Source: DTU098 sp964498525
GTDB taxonomy: Bacteria; Bacillota; Desulfotomaculia; Desulfotomaculales; Pelotomaculaceae
DNA length: 64,000 nt
NCBI GenBank assembly: GCA_964498525.1
Contig: CAZCGU010000002.1
Location: 186,001-250,000, forward strand
Reading direction: 5' to 3'
In this document: positions 53,505 through 62,164 of the stretch, in pieces
Numbering within the stretch: the stretch's first letter is position 1
How the letters are laid out: every line of letters begins with the position of its first letter
Notes under the pieces: generated by a model
Databases searched by the model: none
Told to the model about the DNA's origin: nothing
Seen by the model: the letters and a program-made list of their open reading frames with translations, nothing else
Translations under genes and position numbers: made by a program

Positions 53505-54770
53505 TTAAAACCGTTTTTTGAAAAATGAGCTGCCGGATATGTTGCTGACCATGTTCAGAAACACCGAAAAAAGGCAAAGGGCAATTAAAGCGACTAAAAA
53601 AAAGCCCAGCAACTTAAAACTCCCGGCAAAACCGGCAACCTGCCAATTGCCGGGGACTGCCAGAGCCGGCGTCACCAGATCTTCCAGGGGAAGCATCCAG
53701 CGGCAAAAGAGACAGGTAAAAATCCCGGCCAGGCAGGTATGGGCCAGCCTGGACACCACAAAGGGGAGCATCCGGATATCGGTTTCGGCGATCATGCTGG
53801 CTGCCTGGGCATGCACGGAAAGGCCGCTCCAGGCCAGGATCATGCCGATGGCTACAACCTGCTGGAGCAGGGGGGCTGCCGCCTCGCTGGCTAACTTGGA
53901 ACCGATGGTCATCTCGAAAAGACCGCTACCCAGGGCTGGCAGTATTTCCGGGGAGAATCCCAGTGGCAGCAGAAAAACACCTAAAACTCCTGCCAGGGTA
54001 TCAATGAAACCCACGTGGAACAGCAGCTGGATGATCACTGCAAATAGAATTATAAACCCCCCGATGTTTAAAAGATTGGTGACGGCATTTCGTACCGCGT
54101 CGCCCATAATTTTGCCCACGGGGCGGTTTTCCTCCCTTTGAACCTGCAGCATCCGGCGAATGGCAGCTCCCACCAATAACCTGCGGGTGACCCTGTTGGG
54201 GTGTTTCACTGTTTCGTTCCGGGCGTAATAACGGAGAAAGAAACCCAGGACCAGGTTGGACAGGTAGTGGGCGCCGGCAATGACCAGGCCAATACGGGGA
54301 TTGTTAAACATACCGACGGCGACTGCAACGAGCATGAACAGAGGGCTGGAATTATTGGTAAAGGACATCAGCCTTTCGGCTTCCACCCGGGAGCACAAGC
54401 CCTCCGATCGCAGCCTGGCCGTGACCATGGAGCCGATGGGGTAGCCGCTGGTGTAGCCGATAGCCATGACAAAGGAGCCAGCGCCCGGGACATTGAAGAG
54501 GGGCCGCATCACCGGCTCTAATAGTACGCCCATGAAGTGGACAACGCCAAAATTCATAAGCAGTTCCGAGGCGATAAAAAAGGGCAGCAGCGCCGGGAAA
54601 ACAATGTTCCACCAGGTTTTTAAACCGGTCTGGGCCCCCTGAAAAACAACCTGCGGATAGCGGATCATGCTGATTACGAAAATGATCACACAGGCAGTCC
54701 AGAAGATCCGGATCAGGTCCCTGCGCCTGGAACCGGCCCCGAGGCGGGTAATCTTACCCAGTTGCACCAT
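53505..54770 (-). CDS. ylbJ: Sporulation integral membrane protein YlbJ
   Basis: 421 residues with about eight membrane helices and nucleoside-recognition (Gate) domains. GYTSGYPIGSMVTARLR, FTNNSSPLFMLVAVAVGMF and the late GWSG-like AWSGLSVHAQAAS mark YlbJ, needed for spore cortex formation in B. subtilis under SigE control. Minus strand, convergent with the MFS gene. Confidence 0.95.
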   Translation of the reverse strand: MVQLGKITRLGAGSRRRDLIRIFWTACVIIFVISMIRYPQVVFQGAQTGLKTWWNIVFPALLPFFIASELLMNFGVVHFMGVLLEPVMRPLFNVPGAGSFVMAIGYTSGYPIGSMVTARLRSEGLCSRVEAERLMSFTNNSSPLFMLVAVAVGMFNNPRIGLVIAGAHYLSNLVLGFFLRYYARNETVKHPNRVTRRLLVGAAIRRMLQVQREENRPVGKIMGDAVRNAVTNLLNIGGFIILFAVIIQLLFHVGFIDTLAGVLGVFLLPLGFSPEILPALGSGLFEMTIGSKLASEAAAPLLQQVVAIGMILAWSGLSVHAQAASMIAETDIRMLPFVVSRLAHTCLAGIFTCLFCRWMLPLEDLVTPALAVPGNWQVAGFAGSFKLLGFFLVALIALCLFSVFLNMVSNISGSSFFKKRF

Positions 54771-54917
54771 TTATTCACCAGGCTCTCCCTGCGGATTTTT
54801 ATTATAATTATATTGCCGGTCGAAACGGTTTTAGACCGATCCGGCCGGCAGGGGTTGACGGGCTTTATTATTTCCCGGCGAAAGCCGGGTCAGAGTTAAT
54901 TTTTATCGGAGGTGTTA

Positions 54918-55502
54918 ATGTTGAGCAAAGTCCAGAAGGTATTGCTTGCGCTGGTCCTGATTGCCGCGATTACCGGGGGGGTACTGGCGCTGCAGAATAA
55001 TCAGCCGGCGGGCGAGAACGGCAGCGCGGGACAGGGTCAGGGCGCCGGGAGTGACGAACCAGGCGAAACCACCGGGGAGCTGGTCCTTTATTTTTCCGAT
55101 GACCAGGCCATGTACTTGCTCCCGGAACGGCGGAAGGCTGCCGTCGGCAAGGGTGAAACCACAGGGGAAGCTATAGTCCGGGAACTGATCAAGGGTCCGT
55201 CGGGCGCCGGTCTGAAGCGGACTATTCCTCCGGAAACCGGCCTGTTGTCTCTTTCAGTTGAAAACGGAGTGGCATACGTTGATTTTTCCAAAGGCATCCA
55301 GGACAGCCACTATGGAGGCTCTGCCGGTGAAAGCATGCTCATTTATTCCATTGTGAACTCACTGACTGAATTACCCGAAATCAATCAAGTGCAAATCCTG
55401 GTGGAAGGCAAGAAGATCGAGTCTTTATACGGTCATATCGGCATCACCGAGCCCCTTGGGCCCAATCCCGGCCTGATTCAGGGAAGCGGGCAGGCCAAAT
55501 AG
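54918..55502 (+). CDS. GerMN-domain lipoprotein-like/exported protein
   Basis: 194 residues. N-terminal membrane helix or signal (VLLALVLIAAITGGVLAL), Gly/Ser/Gln-rich linker, then one GerMN domain (ELVLYFSDDQAMYLLPERR, AIVRELIKGP, ENGVAYVDFSKG, YSIVNSLTELPEINQVQILVEGKKIESL). In GerM this domain acts in sporulation and germination as a ring-forming partner of SpoIIQ. There is no lipobox cysteine. ATG 54918 follows GGAGG. Confidence 0.9.
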   Translation: MLSKVQKVLLALVLIAAITGGVLALQNNQPAGENGSAGQGQGAGSDEPGETTGELVLYFSDDQAMYLLPERRKAAVGKGETTGEAIVRELIKGPSGAGLKRTIPPETGLLSLSVENGVAYVDFSKGIQDSHYGGSAGESMLIYSIVNSLTELPEINQVQILVEGKKIESLYGHIGITEPLGPNPGLIQGSGQAK

Positions 55503-55593
55503 CGTCTTCAGGCCCGTGTTCCAGGAAAAATCTTGACAAAGCATGGGCATTTTGAATATAATTTTGGTTGTTGAAGGCGAAGGTGGGTAATCT

Positions 55594-56133
55594 ATGTTGC
55601 AGTTGGATGTTGCCAGATTGAAAAGGACCCCCGGGGAATCTGCCCGCTATGAAAGGCAAGCTGATTTAACGCCCCTGGAGGTACAGGGGGAAAAAGTGAG
55701 CTTTAGCGGACCGGTAAGGGTGTGTCTGGTTGTCAGTAATACCGGCGATGCCCTTTTGGCCCGGGGCGAGGTTGAGGGGGAGCTTAAACTGACCTGCAGC
55801 CGCTGCCTGGAGATGTTTGAATGCGCTTTTAACCTGCCCTTTGAAGAAACTTACAGGCCCGTTGCCTGGGGTGAGGAAGCAGCAACCACCGGAAGTGGTC
55901 AGGAAGGGGTCGAGAGTGTGCCTTTTTCCGGCGACTTTCTGGACGTTACCCCCGAGGTGTTAAACAATATCACCTTGAACCTGCCCATGAAAGCACTGTG
56001 CCGGGAGGACTGCCCCGGTCTGTGTCCCCACTGCGGCCGCAATCTTAAAGCCGGGCAGTGCGGCTGTGAAAGCGAAAAAGTAGACCCCCGCTTAAGCGTG
56101 TTGAAGGACTTTTTCGGCAAAAAGAGGGACTGA
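55594..56133 (+). CDS. yceD: YceD/DUF177 family protein
   Basis: 179 residues. LTCSRCLEMFECAFNLPFEE is the DUF177 signature; a C-terminal cysteine set (CREDCPGLCPHCGRNL, CGCES) forms a zinc ribbon typical of the clostridial version. YceD is linked to 23S rRNA biogenesis and always precedes rpmF. Confidence 0.95.
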   Translation: MLQLDVARLKRTPGESARYERQADLTPLEVQGEKVSFSGPVRVCLVVSNTGDALLARGEVEGELKLTCSRCLEMFECAFNLPFEETYRPVAWGEEAATTGSGQEGVESVPFSGDFLDVTPEVLNNITLNLPMKALCREDCPGLCPHCGRNLKAGQCGCESEKVDPRLSVLKDFFGKKRD

Positions 56134-56233
56134 GCCTTCCGCAGACCGGTGGGTTGTATACAGATGCAATACTTTTTCAGGACGATTAACTTGCTACACT
56201 CCAACTTCCAATCCAAAAGGAGGTGTAATAATT

Positions 56234-56413
56234 ATGGGAGTACCCAAAAGGAAGTCATCAAAACAACGCGGGAGACAGCGAAGAGCGGCCAACATGAGGC
56301 TGGAAGCGCCTGGTCTGGTTCATTGTGCCCAGTGCCGGGCCTTAATCAAACCACATCACATGTGTCCCCAGTGCGGATATTATAAGACCCGGGAAGTAAT
56401 TGCGGTAAAATAA
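56234..56413 (+). CDS. rpmF: 50S ribosomal protein L32
   Basis: 59 residues, MGVPKRKSSKQRGRQRRAA then zinc site CAQC and CPQCGYY. ATG behind AAAAGGAGGTG. A terminator follows. It is short, so easy to overlook. Confidence 0.97.
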   Translation: MGVPKRKSSKQRGRQRRAANMRLEAPGLVHCAQCRALIKPHHMCPQCGYYKTREVIAVK

Positions 56414-56438
56414 GTCGAATATTTTAGAATTTTTAAAT

Positions 56439-56475
56439 AAGCTGCTGGATCCTGCGCCAGGGGCTTATTTTTTTC
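56439..56475 (+). terminator. Terminator after rpmF
   Basis: AAGCTGCTGG pairs with CCAGGGGCTT (imperfect) around ATCCTGCG, followed by ATTTTTTT. It separates yceD-rpmF from the fapR operon promoter. Confidence 0.8.
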
Positions 56476-56482
56476 TATTTAC

Positions 56483-56511
56483 TTGCAAATTTATATCATG
56501 TACATTATACT
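56483..56511 (+). promoter_or_regulatory. SigA promoter of the fatty-acid operon
   Basis: TTGCAA at 56483-56488, 17-base spacer, TATACT at 56506-56511. The start point would fall inside the FapR-type operator. Confidence 0.85.
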
Positions 56512-56514
56512 ATT

Positions 56515-56537
56515 CTTGGTACCTGGTACTAATTAAT
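56515..56537 (+). promoter_or_regulatory. FapR operator
   Basis: TTGGTACCTGGTACTAATTAA matches the B. subtilis FapR site (TTAGTACCTRGTACTAAT type) at nearly every position of the central GTACCTGGTAC palindrome. It lies just after the -10, so bound FapR would block initiation, and malonyl-CoA would relieve it. Confidence 0.88.
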
Positions 56538-56569
56538 TGCCAGATTTTTTATTTTTAAAGGGTGAGGGC

Positions 56570-57148
56570 TTGGCCAGGGAGAGTTTAAACAAAATTGAAA
56601 GACAGCGTCAGCTGGTGAAGTGTCTGGATACTGATCCCTTTTTGACGGATGTTGATCTTTCCCGGCTCTTTAAGGTAAGCATTCAGACCATCCGGCTGGA
56701 CAGGTTGGAGATGAAGATCCCTGAACTGAGGGAAAGGCTTAAAACCGTTGCCAGGGGCAAAACGCCGCAACTGAAGTCAATGACAGGGAAAGAGCTGGTG
56801 GGAGAACTGGTGGATCTGAAAGTGGGGACCTCAGGAATATCGTTTCTCCCGGTGACCCAGGATATGACCTTGCGCCAGACAAAGATTGTCAGGGGGCATC
56901 ATCTTTTTGCCCAGGCCAACTCACTGGCCGTTGCGATTATTGATGCCGAGGCAGTTGTTACCGGCCTGGCCAGGGTTAGTTTTAAGCGGCCAGTCTACTG
57001 CGGCGAAAAAATTTGGGCAAAAGCGGTTATAAAATTAAAAAAAGGTAATAAATACATGGTAAAAGTTACCTCGCAAGTTAAGGACGAAATTGTCTTCTTG
57101 GGCAGGTTTTTAGTTTTTACCTTATCAGAGGAGGTATTACCGCAGTGA
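56570..57148 (+). CDS. fapR: Fatty acid and phospholipid regulator FapR
   Basis: 192 residues. N-terminal helix-turn-helix (DVDLSRLFKVSIQTIRLDRLEMKIPELRERL) and C-terminal hot-dog domain (HHLFAQANSLAVAIIDAE, RVSFKRPVYCGEKIWAKA) that binds malonyl-CoA. TTG 56570 behind AGGGTGAGGG gives the family start; the frame is open from 56537 inside the operator. Overlaps plsX by 4 bases (GTGA). Autoregulation through the operator at 56515 is expected. Confidence 0.96.
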   Translation: MARESLNKIERQRQLVKCLDTDPFLTDVDLSRLFKVSIQTIRLDRLEMKIPELRERLKTVARGKTPQLKSMTGKELVGELVDLKVGTSGISFLPVTQDMTLRQTKIVRGHHLFAQANSLAVAIIDAEAVVTGLARVSFKRPVYCGEKIWAKAVIKLKKGNKYMVKVTSQVKDEIVFLGRFLVFTLSEEVLPQ

Positions 57149-58176
57149 AAATCGCTGTGGATGCCATGGGGGGCGATTTTGCCCCGGGGGAAATTGTTAG
57201 GGGCGCCCTTCAGGCCGTTAAGGAGTTCAATCAGGCTGTTATCCTGGTTGGTGACGAAGCACAAATACGTACGGAGATGGGTGATGTTCCTTCAGGCAAG
57301 TTGATTAGTATTGTCCATGCCCCCGAAGTGATCCAGATGAATGAACAGCCTGCTGTCAGTGTTCGGCGGAAAAAAAACTCCTCTATTGTGATGGCTACCC
57401 GGCTGGTCAAAGAGGGTGAGGCCGGCGCACTGGTTTCAGCAGGGAGCACCGGCGCCGCCATGGCTGCCGCGCTGCTGGGGTTGGGAAGGATTAAGGGAAT
57501 CGACCGCCCGGCCATTGCCGGAATCATGCCCAATTTGAAGGGATTTACGGTACTCCTGGATATCGGGGCAAATACCGACTGCAAACCCCACAATCTTTTG
57601 CATTTCGGCATCATGGGTTATCTTTACGCTAAAAATATCCTGGATATCGAAGAACCCAGAGTGGGTTTGTTGAGCAACGGGGAAGAAAAAACAAAGGGTA
57701 ACGAGACTACCCTGGCCGCCTTCCCGGTTTTAGCGGATGCAGGCATTAATTTTATCGGTAACGTGGAGGGCCGGGACATCTTTGGCGGAAGCGTTGATGT
57801 GGTGGTCTGCGATGGATTTGTGGGGAATATTGTTCTGAAAGCCGGGGAAGGGTTGGCAATGGCCCTTTATAAAATGATGAAGGAAGAAATCACCAAAAGC
57901 TGGTTGGCCAAAATAGGTACGCTAATGACTGAACCAGCGTTTAGAATGTTTCAACGGCGGGTTGATTATGCGGAATACGGCGGCGCGCCTTTGCTGGGGG
58001 TTGATGGTATCTCCATTATATGCCACGGCAGTTCATCGGCAAGGGCTTTGAAGAACGGCATTAAGGTTGCCAGACAGTCCGTGGAAAAGGGATTGGTAAA
58101 ATCCATCCAGGAAAGTATTGCGGGAAGCGTGCAAAGGAAAGGAGCTGGTGCAAACCTTGCCCGGAGAATTGATTAA
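57145..58176 (+). CDS. plsX: Phosphate acyltransferase PlsX
   Basis: 343 residues. VDAMGGDFAPGEIVRGA start, GALVSAGSTGAAMAAALLGLGRIKGIDRPA, and CDGFVGNIVLKAGEG. It makes acyl-phosphate from acyl-ACP for phospholipid synthesis. GTG start within the fapR stop. Confidence 0.97.
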   Translation: MKIAVDAMGGDFAPGEIVRGALQAVKEFNQAVILVGDEAQIRTEMGDVPSGKLISIVHAPEVIQMNEQPAVSVRRKKNSSIVMATRLVKEGEAGALVSAGSTGAAMAAALLGLGRIKGIDRPAIAGIMPNLKGFTVLLDIGANTDCKPHNLLHFGIMGYLYAKNILDIEEPRVGLLSNGEEKTKGNETTLAAFPVLADAGINFIGNVEGRDIFGGSVDVVVCDGFVGNIVLKAGEGLAMALYKMMKEEITKSWLAKIGTLMTEPAFRMFQRRVDYAEYGGAPLLGVDGISIICHGSSSARALKNGIKVARQSVEKGLVKSIQESIAGSVQRKGAGANLARRID

Positions 58177-59149
58177 GGCTGGAATCACTGGTATTGGAGT
58201 CTATGTTCCGGAGCGGGTTCTCACCAACGCCCAGCTGGAAGAGATTGTTGATACAAATCACGAGTGGATATCAACCCGGTGCGGGATCCACGAACGACGC
58301 ATTGCCGCGCCGGAGCAGGCAACCTCGGATCTGGCCGTCCTGTCCGCCAGCCGCGCCCTGGCCAATGCCGGTCTGGCGCCGGAGGAACTGGATTTAATCA
58401 TTGTTGCCACCAATACTCCGGACACGTTATTTCCCTCCACCGCCTGCCTGGTGCAGGACCGGATTGGGGCCGTAAAGGCCGGGGCCTTTGACCTGGCCGC
58501 CGGCTGCGCTGGTTTTATTTGTGCCCTGGCGGTGGGCAGCCAGTTTATTGCTGCTGGTTCAAGCCGTTATGTTCTGGTGGTGGGCGCCGATAACCTGTCC
58601 AAGTTTGTGAACTGGGAGGATCGCAGTACCTGTGTTCTCTTCGGGGATGCGGCCGGGGCGGTTATTCTGGGCCCCGCCCGGAAAGACAGCGGCTTTTTAA
58701 ACTTTAAGCTCCGGGCCGACGGGTCCGGTGGTAACCTGCTTATGCTTCCCGCGGGGGGGTCCAGGCTTCCGGCCAGCCGGGAGACCGTTGAAAACAAACT
58801 CCACTACATACAAATGAGGGGCCGGGAGGTATTCAAGTTTGCGGTCAGGGTAATGACTGAAGTTACCGGGGAAGTGCTGTCCGCCGGGGGACTGGACCGA
58901 AAAGACCTGGACTTTTTTATCCCCCACCAGGCCAACACCCGAATCATCGATGCGGCCGCCAGAAGGCTCGGACTGCCCCCGGAAAAAATCCTGGTCAATG
59001 TCGACCGTTATGGCAACACCTCCACTGCTTCCATTCCCCTGGCCCTGGAGGAAGCACTGCGCGGCGGCCGGATCAAGGCGGGCGACAACATTGTCCTGGC
59101 GGGGTTTGGCGCCGGACTGACCTGGGCGGGAGCACTGTTGAGATGGTGA
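58157..59149 (+). CDS. fabH: 3-oxoacyl-ACP synthase III
   Basis: About 330 residues. It condenses acetyl (or branched acyl)-CoA with malonyl-ACP. The catalytic triad is visible: Cys in DLAAGCAGFI, His in PHQANTRII, Asn in DRYGNTSTAS. Start is uncertain: GTG 58148, TTG 58157 and TTG 58169 are all in frame inside the plsX end; AAAGGAG (58138-58144) best serves 58157, while 58169 gives the usual active-site numbering (C113). Confidence 0.95.
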   Translation: MPGELIKAGITGIGVYVPERVLTNAQLEEIVDTNHEWISTRCGIHERRIAAPEQATSDLAVLSASRALANAGLAPEELDLIIVATNTPDTLFPSTACLVQDRIGAVKAGAFDLAAGCAGFICALAVGSQFIAAGSSRYVLVVGADNLSKFVNWEDRSTCVLFGDAAGAVILGPARKDSGFLNFKLRADGSGGNLLMLPAGGSRLPASRETVENKLHYIQMRGREVFKFAVRVMTEVTGEVLSAGGLDRKDLDFFIPHQANTRIIDAAARRLGLPPEKILVNVDRYGNTSTASIPLALEEALRGGRIKAGDNIVLAGFGAGLTWAGALLRW

Positions 59150-59188
59150 ACCCCCGGGGTTTACTAGTAGTTAAAAGGGGGGAAGGTA

Positions 59189-60139
59189 TTGATTCATACC
59201 GTGTTATGTGATTTGCTGGGTATAGAATATCCCATAATTCAGGGGGGCATGGCCTGGGTTTCCTCTGCCGAATTGGCTGCAGCTGTTTCTGAAGCCGGCG
59301 GTCTTGGTATTATCGGATCCGGAACCGCCCATCCCGATTGGTTGAAGGAGCAGCTTTCCAGGGCCAGGAAGTTGACTGGGAAGCCCTTTGGTGTTAACGT
59401 CATGCTTCGTTCCCCTCACGCAGAGGAAATGATGGCTGTACTTCAGGCGGAACCTGTGGCTGTAGTAACAACCGGGGCGGGTAATCCCGGCAAATATGTG
59501 CCAGCCCTGCGCCGGGTGGGCACCAAGGTGATTCCGGTTGTTTCTTCCGTGGCTCTGGCCAGAAGGCTGGCCCGGGGTGGTGTAGACGCTTTGATTGCCG
59601 AAGGAATGGAGTCAGGCGGACATATCGGTGAGTTGACTACCATGGCTCTGGTGCCCCAGGTGGCGGATGCAGTTGATATACCGGTTATTGCCGCCGGCGG
59701 CATTTTTGACGGGCGGGGCCTGGTGGCTGCCCTTGCCCTGGGGGCGGTGGGTGTTCAAATGGGTACCCGTTTTATGTGTGCGGCCGAGTGCACCGTCCCC
59801 CAAAGGGTGAAAGAAACTGTAATTAAGGCCAAAGACCGGGACACTTCCATCACGGGCGCCGCAGCAGGTCACCCGGTCCGTGCTTTGCGCAATAAACTGA
59901 CGAGAAAATATGAGGATATGGAAAAAAGCGGGGCGTCCTTTGAAGAAATTGAAAAATTAGGGGTGGGAAGCCTGAGGCTGGCCATGGTTGAAGGTGACGT
60001 GGAAAACGGCACCATTATGGCCGGCCAGATTTGCGCCATGGTTAAAGAAATCCAATCTGTCCGGGAAATCATCGGAGATATTGCCGGTGGCGCAGGTGAA
60101 GCAATCCGCCGTTTGGGGGGACAATTCAGTCAATCATGA
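59189..60139 (+). CDS. fabK: Enoyl-ACP reductase II (FabK)
   Basis: 316 residues. FMN-dependent TIM barrel of the 2-nitropropane dioxygenase-like group: YPIIQGGMAWVSSAELAAAVSEAGGLGIIG, GMESGGHIGE, AAGGIFDGRG, GVQMGTRF. Its place in the fab operon identifies it as FabK rather than a nitronate monooxygenase. FabK replaces the triclosan-sensitive FabI. TTG start behind GGGGGAAGG. Confidence 0.95.
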   Translation: MIHTVLCDLLGIEYPIIQGGMAWVSSAELAAAVSEAGGLGIIGSGTAHPDWLKEQLSRARKLTGKPFGVNVMLRSPHAEEMMAVLQAEPVAVVTTGAGNPGKYVPALRRVGTKVIPVVSSVALARRLARGGVDALIAEGMESGGHIGELTTMALVPQVADAVDIPVIAAGGIFDGRGLVAALALGAVGVQMGTRFMCAAECTVPQRVKETVIKAKDRDTSITGAAAGHPVRALRNKLTRKYEDMEKSGASFEEIEKLGVGSLRLAMVEGDVENGTIMAGQICAMVKEIQSVREIIGDIAGGAGEAIRRLGGQFSQS

Positions 60140-61077
60140 GCATAGCATATGTTTTTCCAGGCCAGGGTTCCCAGTATGAGGGCATGGGTTTAGATTTTTT
60201 CTTGTCCTTTGCGGAAGCCGCCCAAATTTTTGCAAGGGCGGACGAAGCCCTTGGTTTCATGCTTTCAGACCTTTGTTTTGAAGGCCCGGAAGGCGAGTTA
60301 AACAAAACTGTCAATACCCAGCCGGCTATTTTGACCGCCAGCATTGCCTGCCTGGAGGTGTTCAGACGGGCCGGGGCCCCGGCCCCTGCCGCTCTGGCGG
60401 GCCACAGCCTGGGTGAATACACCGCCCTGGTGGCAGCCGGTTCCCTCGGCTTCGAGGATGCCGTCCGTCTGGTCCGGAAGAGGGGGCAGTACATGCAGGA
60501 GGCGGTGCCCCTGGGAACAGGCGGTATGGCTGCCGTGATGGGCCTTTCCGGCGCCGGGGTAATAGATTTATGCCTTCGGGCGTCGGAAAAGGGAGTGGTG
60601 GAAGCCGTTAACTTAAACTGTCCCGGTCAGGTGGTTGTGGCCGGGGATATGGACGGCCTTCAGGCCGCCCAGGTTCTGGCCAAAGAAGCAGGAGCAAAGC
60701 GGTTTATCCCGCTGTCCGTAAGCGCCCCCTTTCATTCCCGCCTGATGGCGCCAGCCGGGGAAAAGCTGGCCAGGGACCTGGCGGAGATCGAGATTTTGGA
60801 GCCAAAGGTGGGAGTGGTGGCCAATGTTTCGGCAGATTACGTCAGGAGTGCTTCCGAGGTCAGGGAATCTTTAAACAAGCAGGTATATAGTCCGGTCCGC
60901 TGGGAAGACAGCATCCGCCGCATGATTGCCGACGGCGTCGATACGTTCATTGAAATCGGTCCGGGCAAGGTCTTGAGCGGGTTAATTAAAAAAATCAGCC
61001 GGGAGGTCAAAATATACAATATCGAGGACCAGGCGTCCCTGGAAAAAATCCTTGCACTTCAGGGGGAGGTTAGCTAA
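60136..61077 (+). CDS. fabD: Malonyl-CoA:ACP transacylase
   Basis: 313 residues. FPGQGSQYEGMG start, nucleophile S91 in GHSLGE, RGQYMQEAVP, and histidine in PFHSRLM. ATG overlaps the fabK stop by 4 bases. Confidence 0.97.
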   Translation: MSIAYVFPGQGSQYEGMGLDFFLSFAEAAQIFARADEALGFMLSDLCFEGPEGELNKTVNTQPAILTASIACLEVFRRAGAPAPAALAGHSLGEYTALVAAGSLGFEDAVRLVRKRGQYMQEAVPLGTGGMAAVMGLSGAGVIDLCLRASEKGVVEAVNLNCPGQVVVAGDMDGLQAAQVLAKEAGAKRFIPLSVSAPFHSRLMAPAGEKLARDLAEIEILEPKVGVVANVSADYVRSASEVRESLNKQVYSPVRWEDSIRRMIADGVDTFIEIGPGKVLSGLIKKISREVKIYNIEDQASLEKILALQGEVS

Positions 61078-61078
61078 A

Positions 61079-61825
61079 ATGGTTCTTAGCGGCAGGGTTG
61101 CCATAATTACCGGGGGTTCCCGGGGGATTGGCCGGGCTATTGCCCTGACCCTGGCCCAAAAAGGCGCCGAGGTGGTTGTTAATTATGCTGCCAGCGCCGG
61201 TGCGGCCGCAGAAGTGGTAGACAAAATCCGGGGCGGGGGCGGTCAGGCCATTGCTTTTAAGGCTGATGTTTCAGATCCGGATGAAGCCGCCGGGCTGATT
61301 AAAGCAGCCCAGACCGGATTCGGCCGCGTGGATATCCTGGTCAACAATGCCGGCGTCATCCGTGATAGTTTAATTTTGCGGATGAAGGATCAGGACTGGG
61401 AAACCGTGCTGGGGATTAATCTAAAAGGGGCCTTTAATTGCGCCAGAGCAGCGGCGCGGGGTATGCTAAAAAACCAGTACGGCAGAATTATCAACATCAG
61501 TTCTGTTTCGGGCCTTACTGGAAATATTGGCCAGGTTAACTACTGCGCGTCCAAGGCCGGCTTGCTGGGGCTAACCAGAGCCCTGGCCAGGGAACTGGGT
61601 TCCAGAAACGTCACCGTTAACGCAGTGGCGCCCGGCTTCATTACCACTGAAATGACAGCGGGGCTGCCGGAAGAGCTCAAGGAAAAAATGCTGGCTCAGG
61701 TGCCCTTAAGGAGATTTGGCGGTCCCGAAGAGGTTGCGGAGCTGGTGGCGTTCCTGGCTTCTGATGCCGCGGCTTACATTACGGGACAGACCATAACGGT
61801 GGATGGCGGAATGACTTGTATTTGA
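61079..61825 (+). CDS. fabG: 3-oxoacyl-ACP reductase
   Basis: 248 residues. SDR enzyme with NADPH motif ITGGSRGIGRAI, NNAGV, and catalytic S142, Y155, K159 (YCASK). ATG 61079 behind GGGGAGG, 1 base after the fabD stop; an upstream in-frame 61052 start is inside fabD. Confidence 0.97.
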   Translation: MVLSGRVAIITGGSRGIGRAIALTLAQKGAEVVVNYAASAGAAAEVVDKIRGGGGQAIAFKADVSDPDEAAGLIKAAQTGFGRVDILVNNAGVIRDSLILRMKDQDWETVLGINLKGAFNCARAAARGMLKNQYGRIINISSVSGLTGNIGQVNYCASKAGLLGLTRALARELGSRNVTVNAVAPGFITTEMTAGLPEELKEKMLAQVPLRRFGGPEEVAELVAFLASDAAAYITGQTITVDGGMTCI

Positions 61826-61864
61826 AAAATTGACAGCATATCCGGAAGGGGGTGATTTGAAATT

Positions 61865-62095
61865 ATGGCAATTATTGATAAGGTTAAATCGATTATTATT
61901 GAGCAGTTGGGTGTAGAGGAAGAAGACATCAAGATGGAAGCGTCCTTTGTGGATGATCTTGGGGCCGATTCTTTAGATATTGTGGAGCTGGTAATGGCTT
62001 TGGAAGAGGAATTTGACCTGGAAATTCCGGATGAAGACGCAGAAAAAATCCGCACGGTGGGTGAGGCTATAAAATATATCCAGGAACATCAATAA
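61865..62095 (+). CDS. acpP: Acyl carrier protein
   Basis: 76 residues, acidic. Phosphopantetheine attachment at S36 in GADSLDIVELV. ATG start with GGAAGGGGGTG a little upstream. Carries the growing acyl chain for the neighbouring enzymes. Confidence 0.98.
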   Translation: MAIIDKVKSIIIEQLGVEEEDIKMEASFVDDLGADSLDIVELVMALEEEFDLEIPDEDAEKIRTVGEAIKYIQEHQ

Positions 62096-62164
62096 ACGTT
62101 ACATGAGCTAGGGTTCAAGTCCCGGGGGAAACCGCGGGACTTTTTTGAAGAGGGAGGAATAAGA

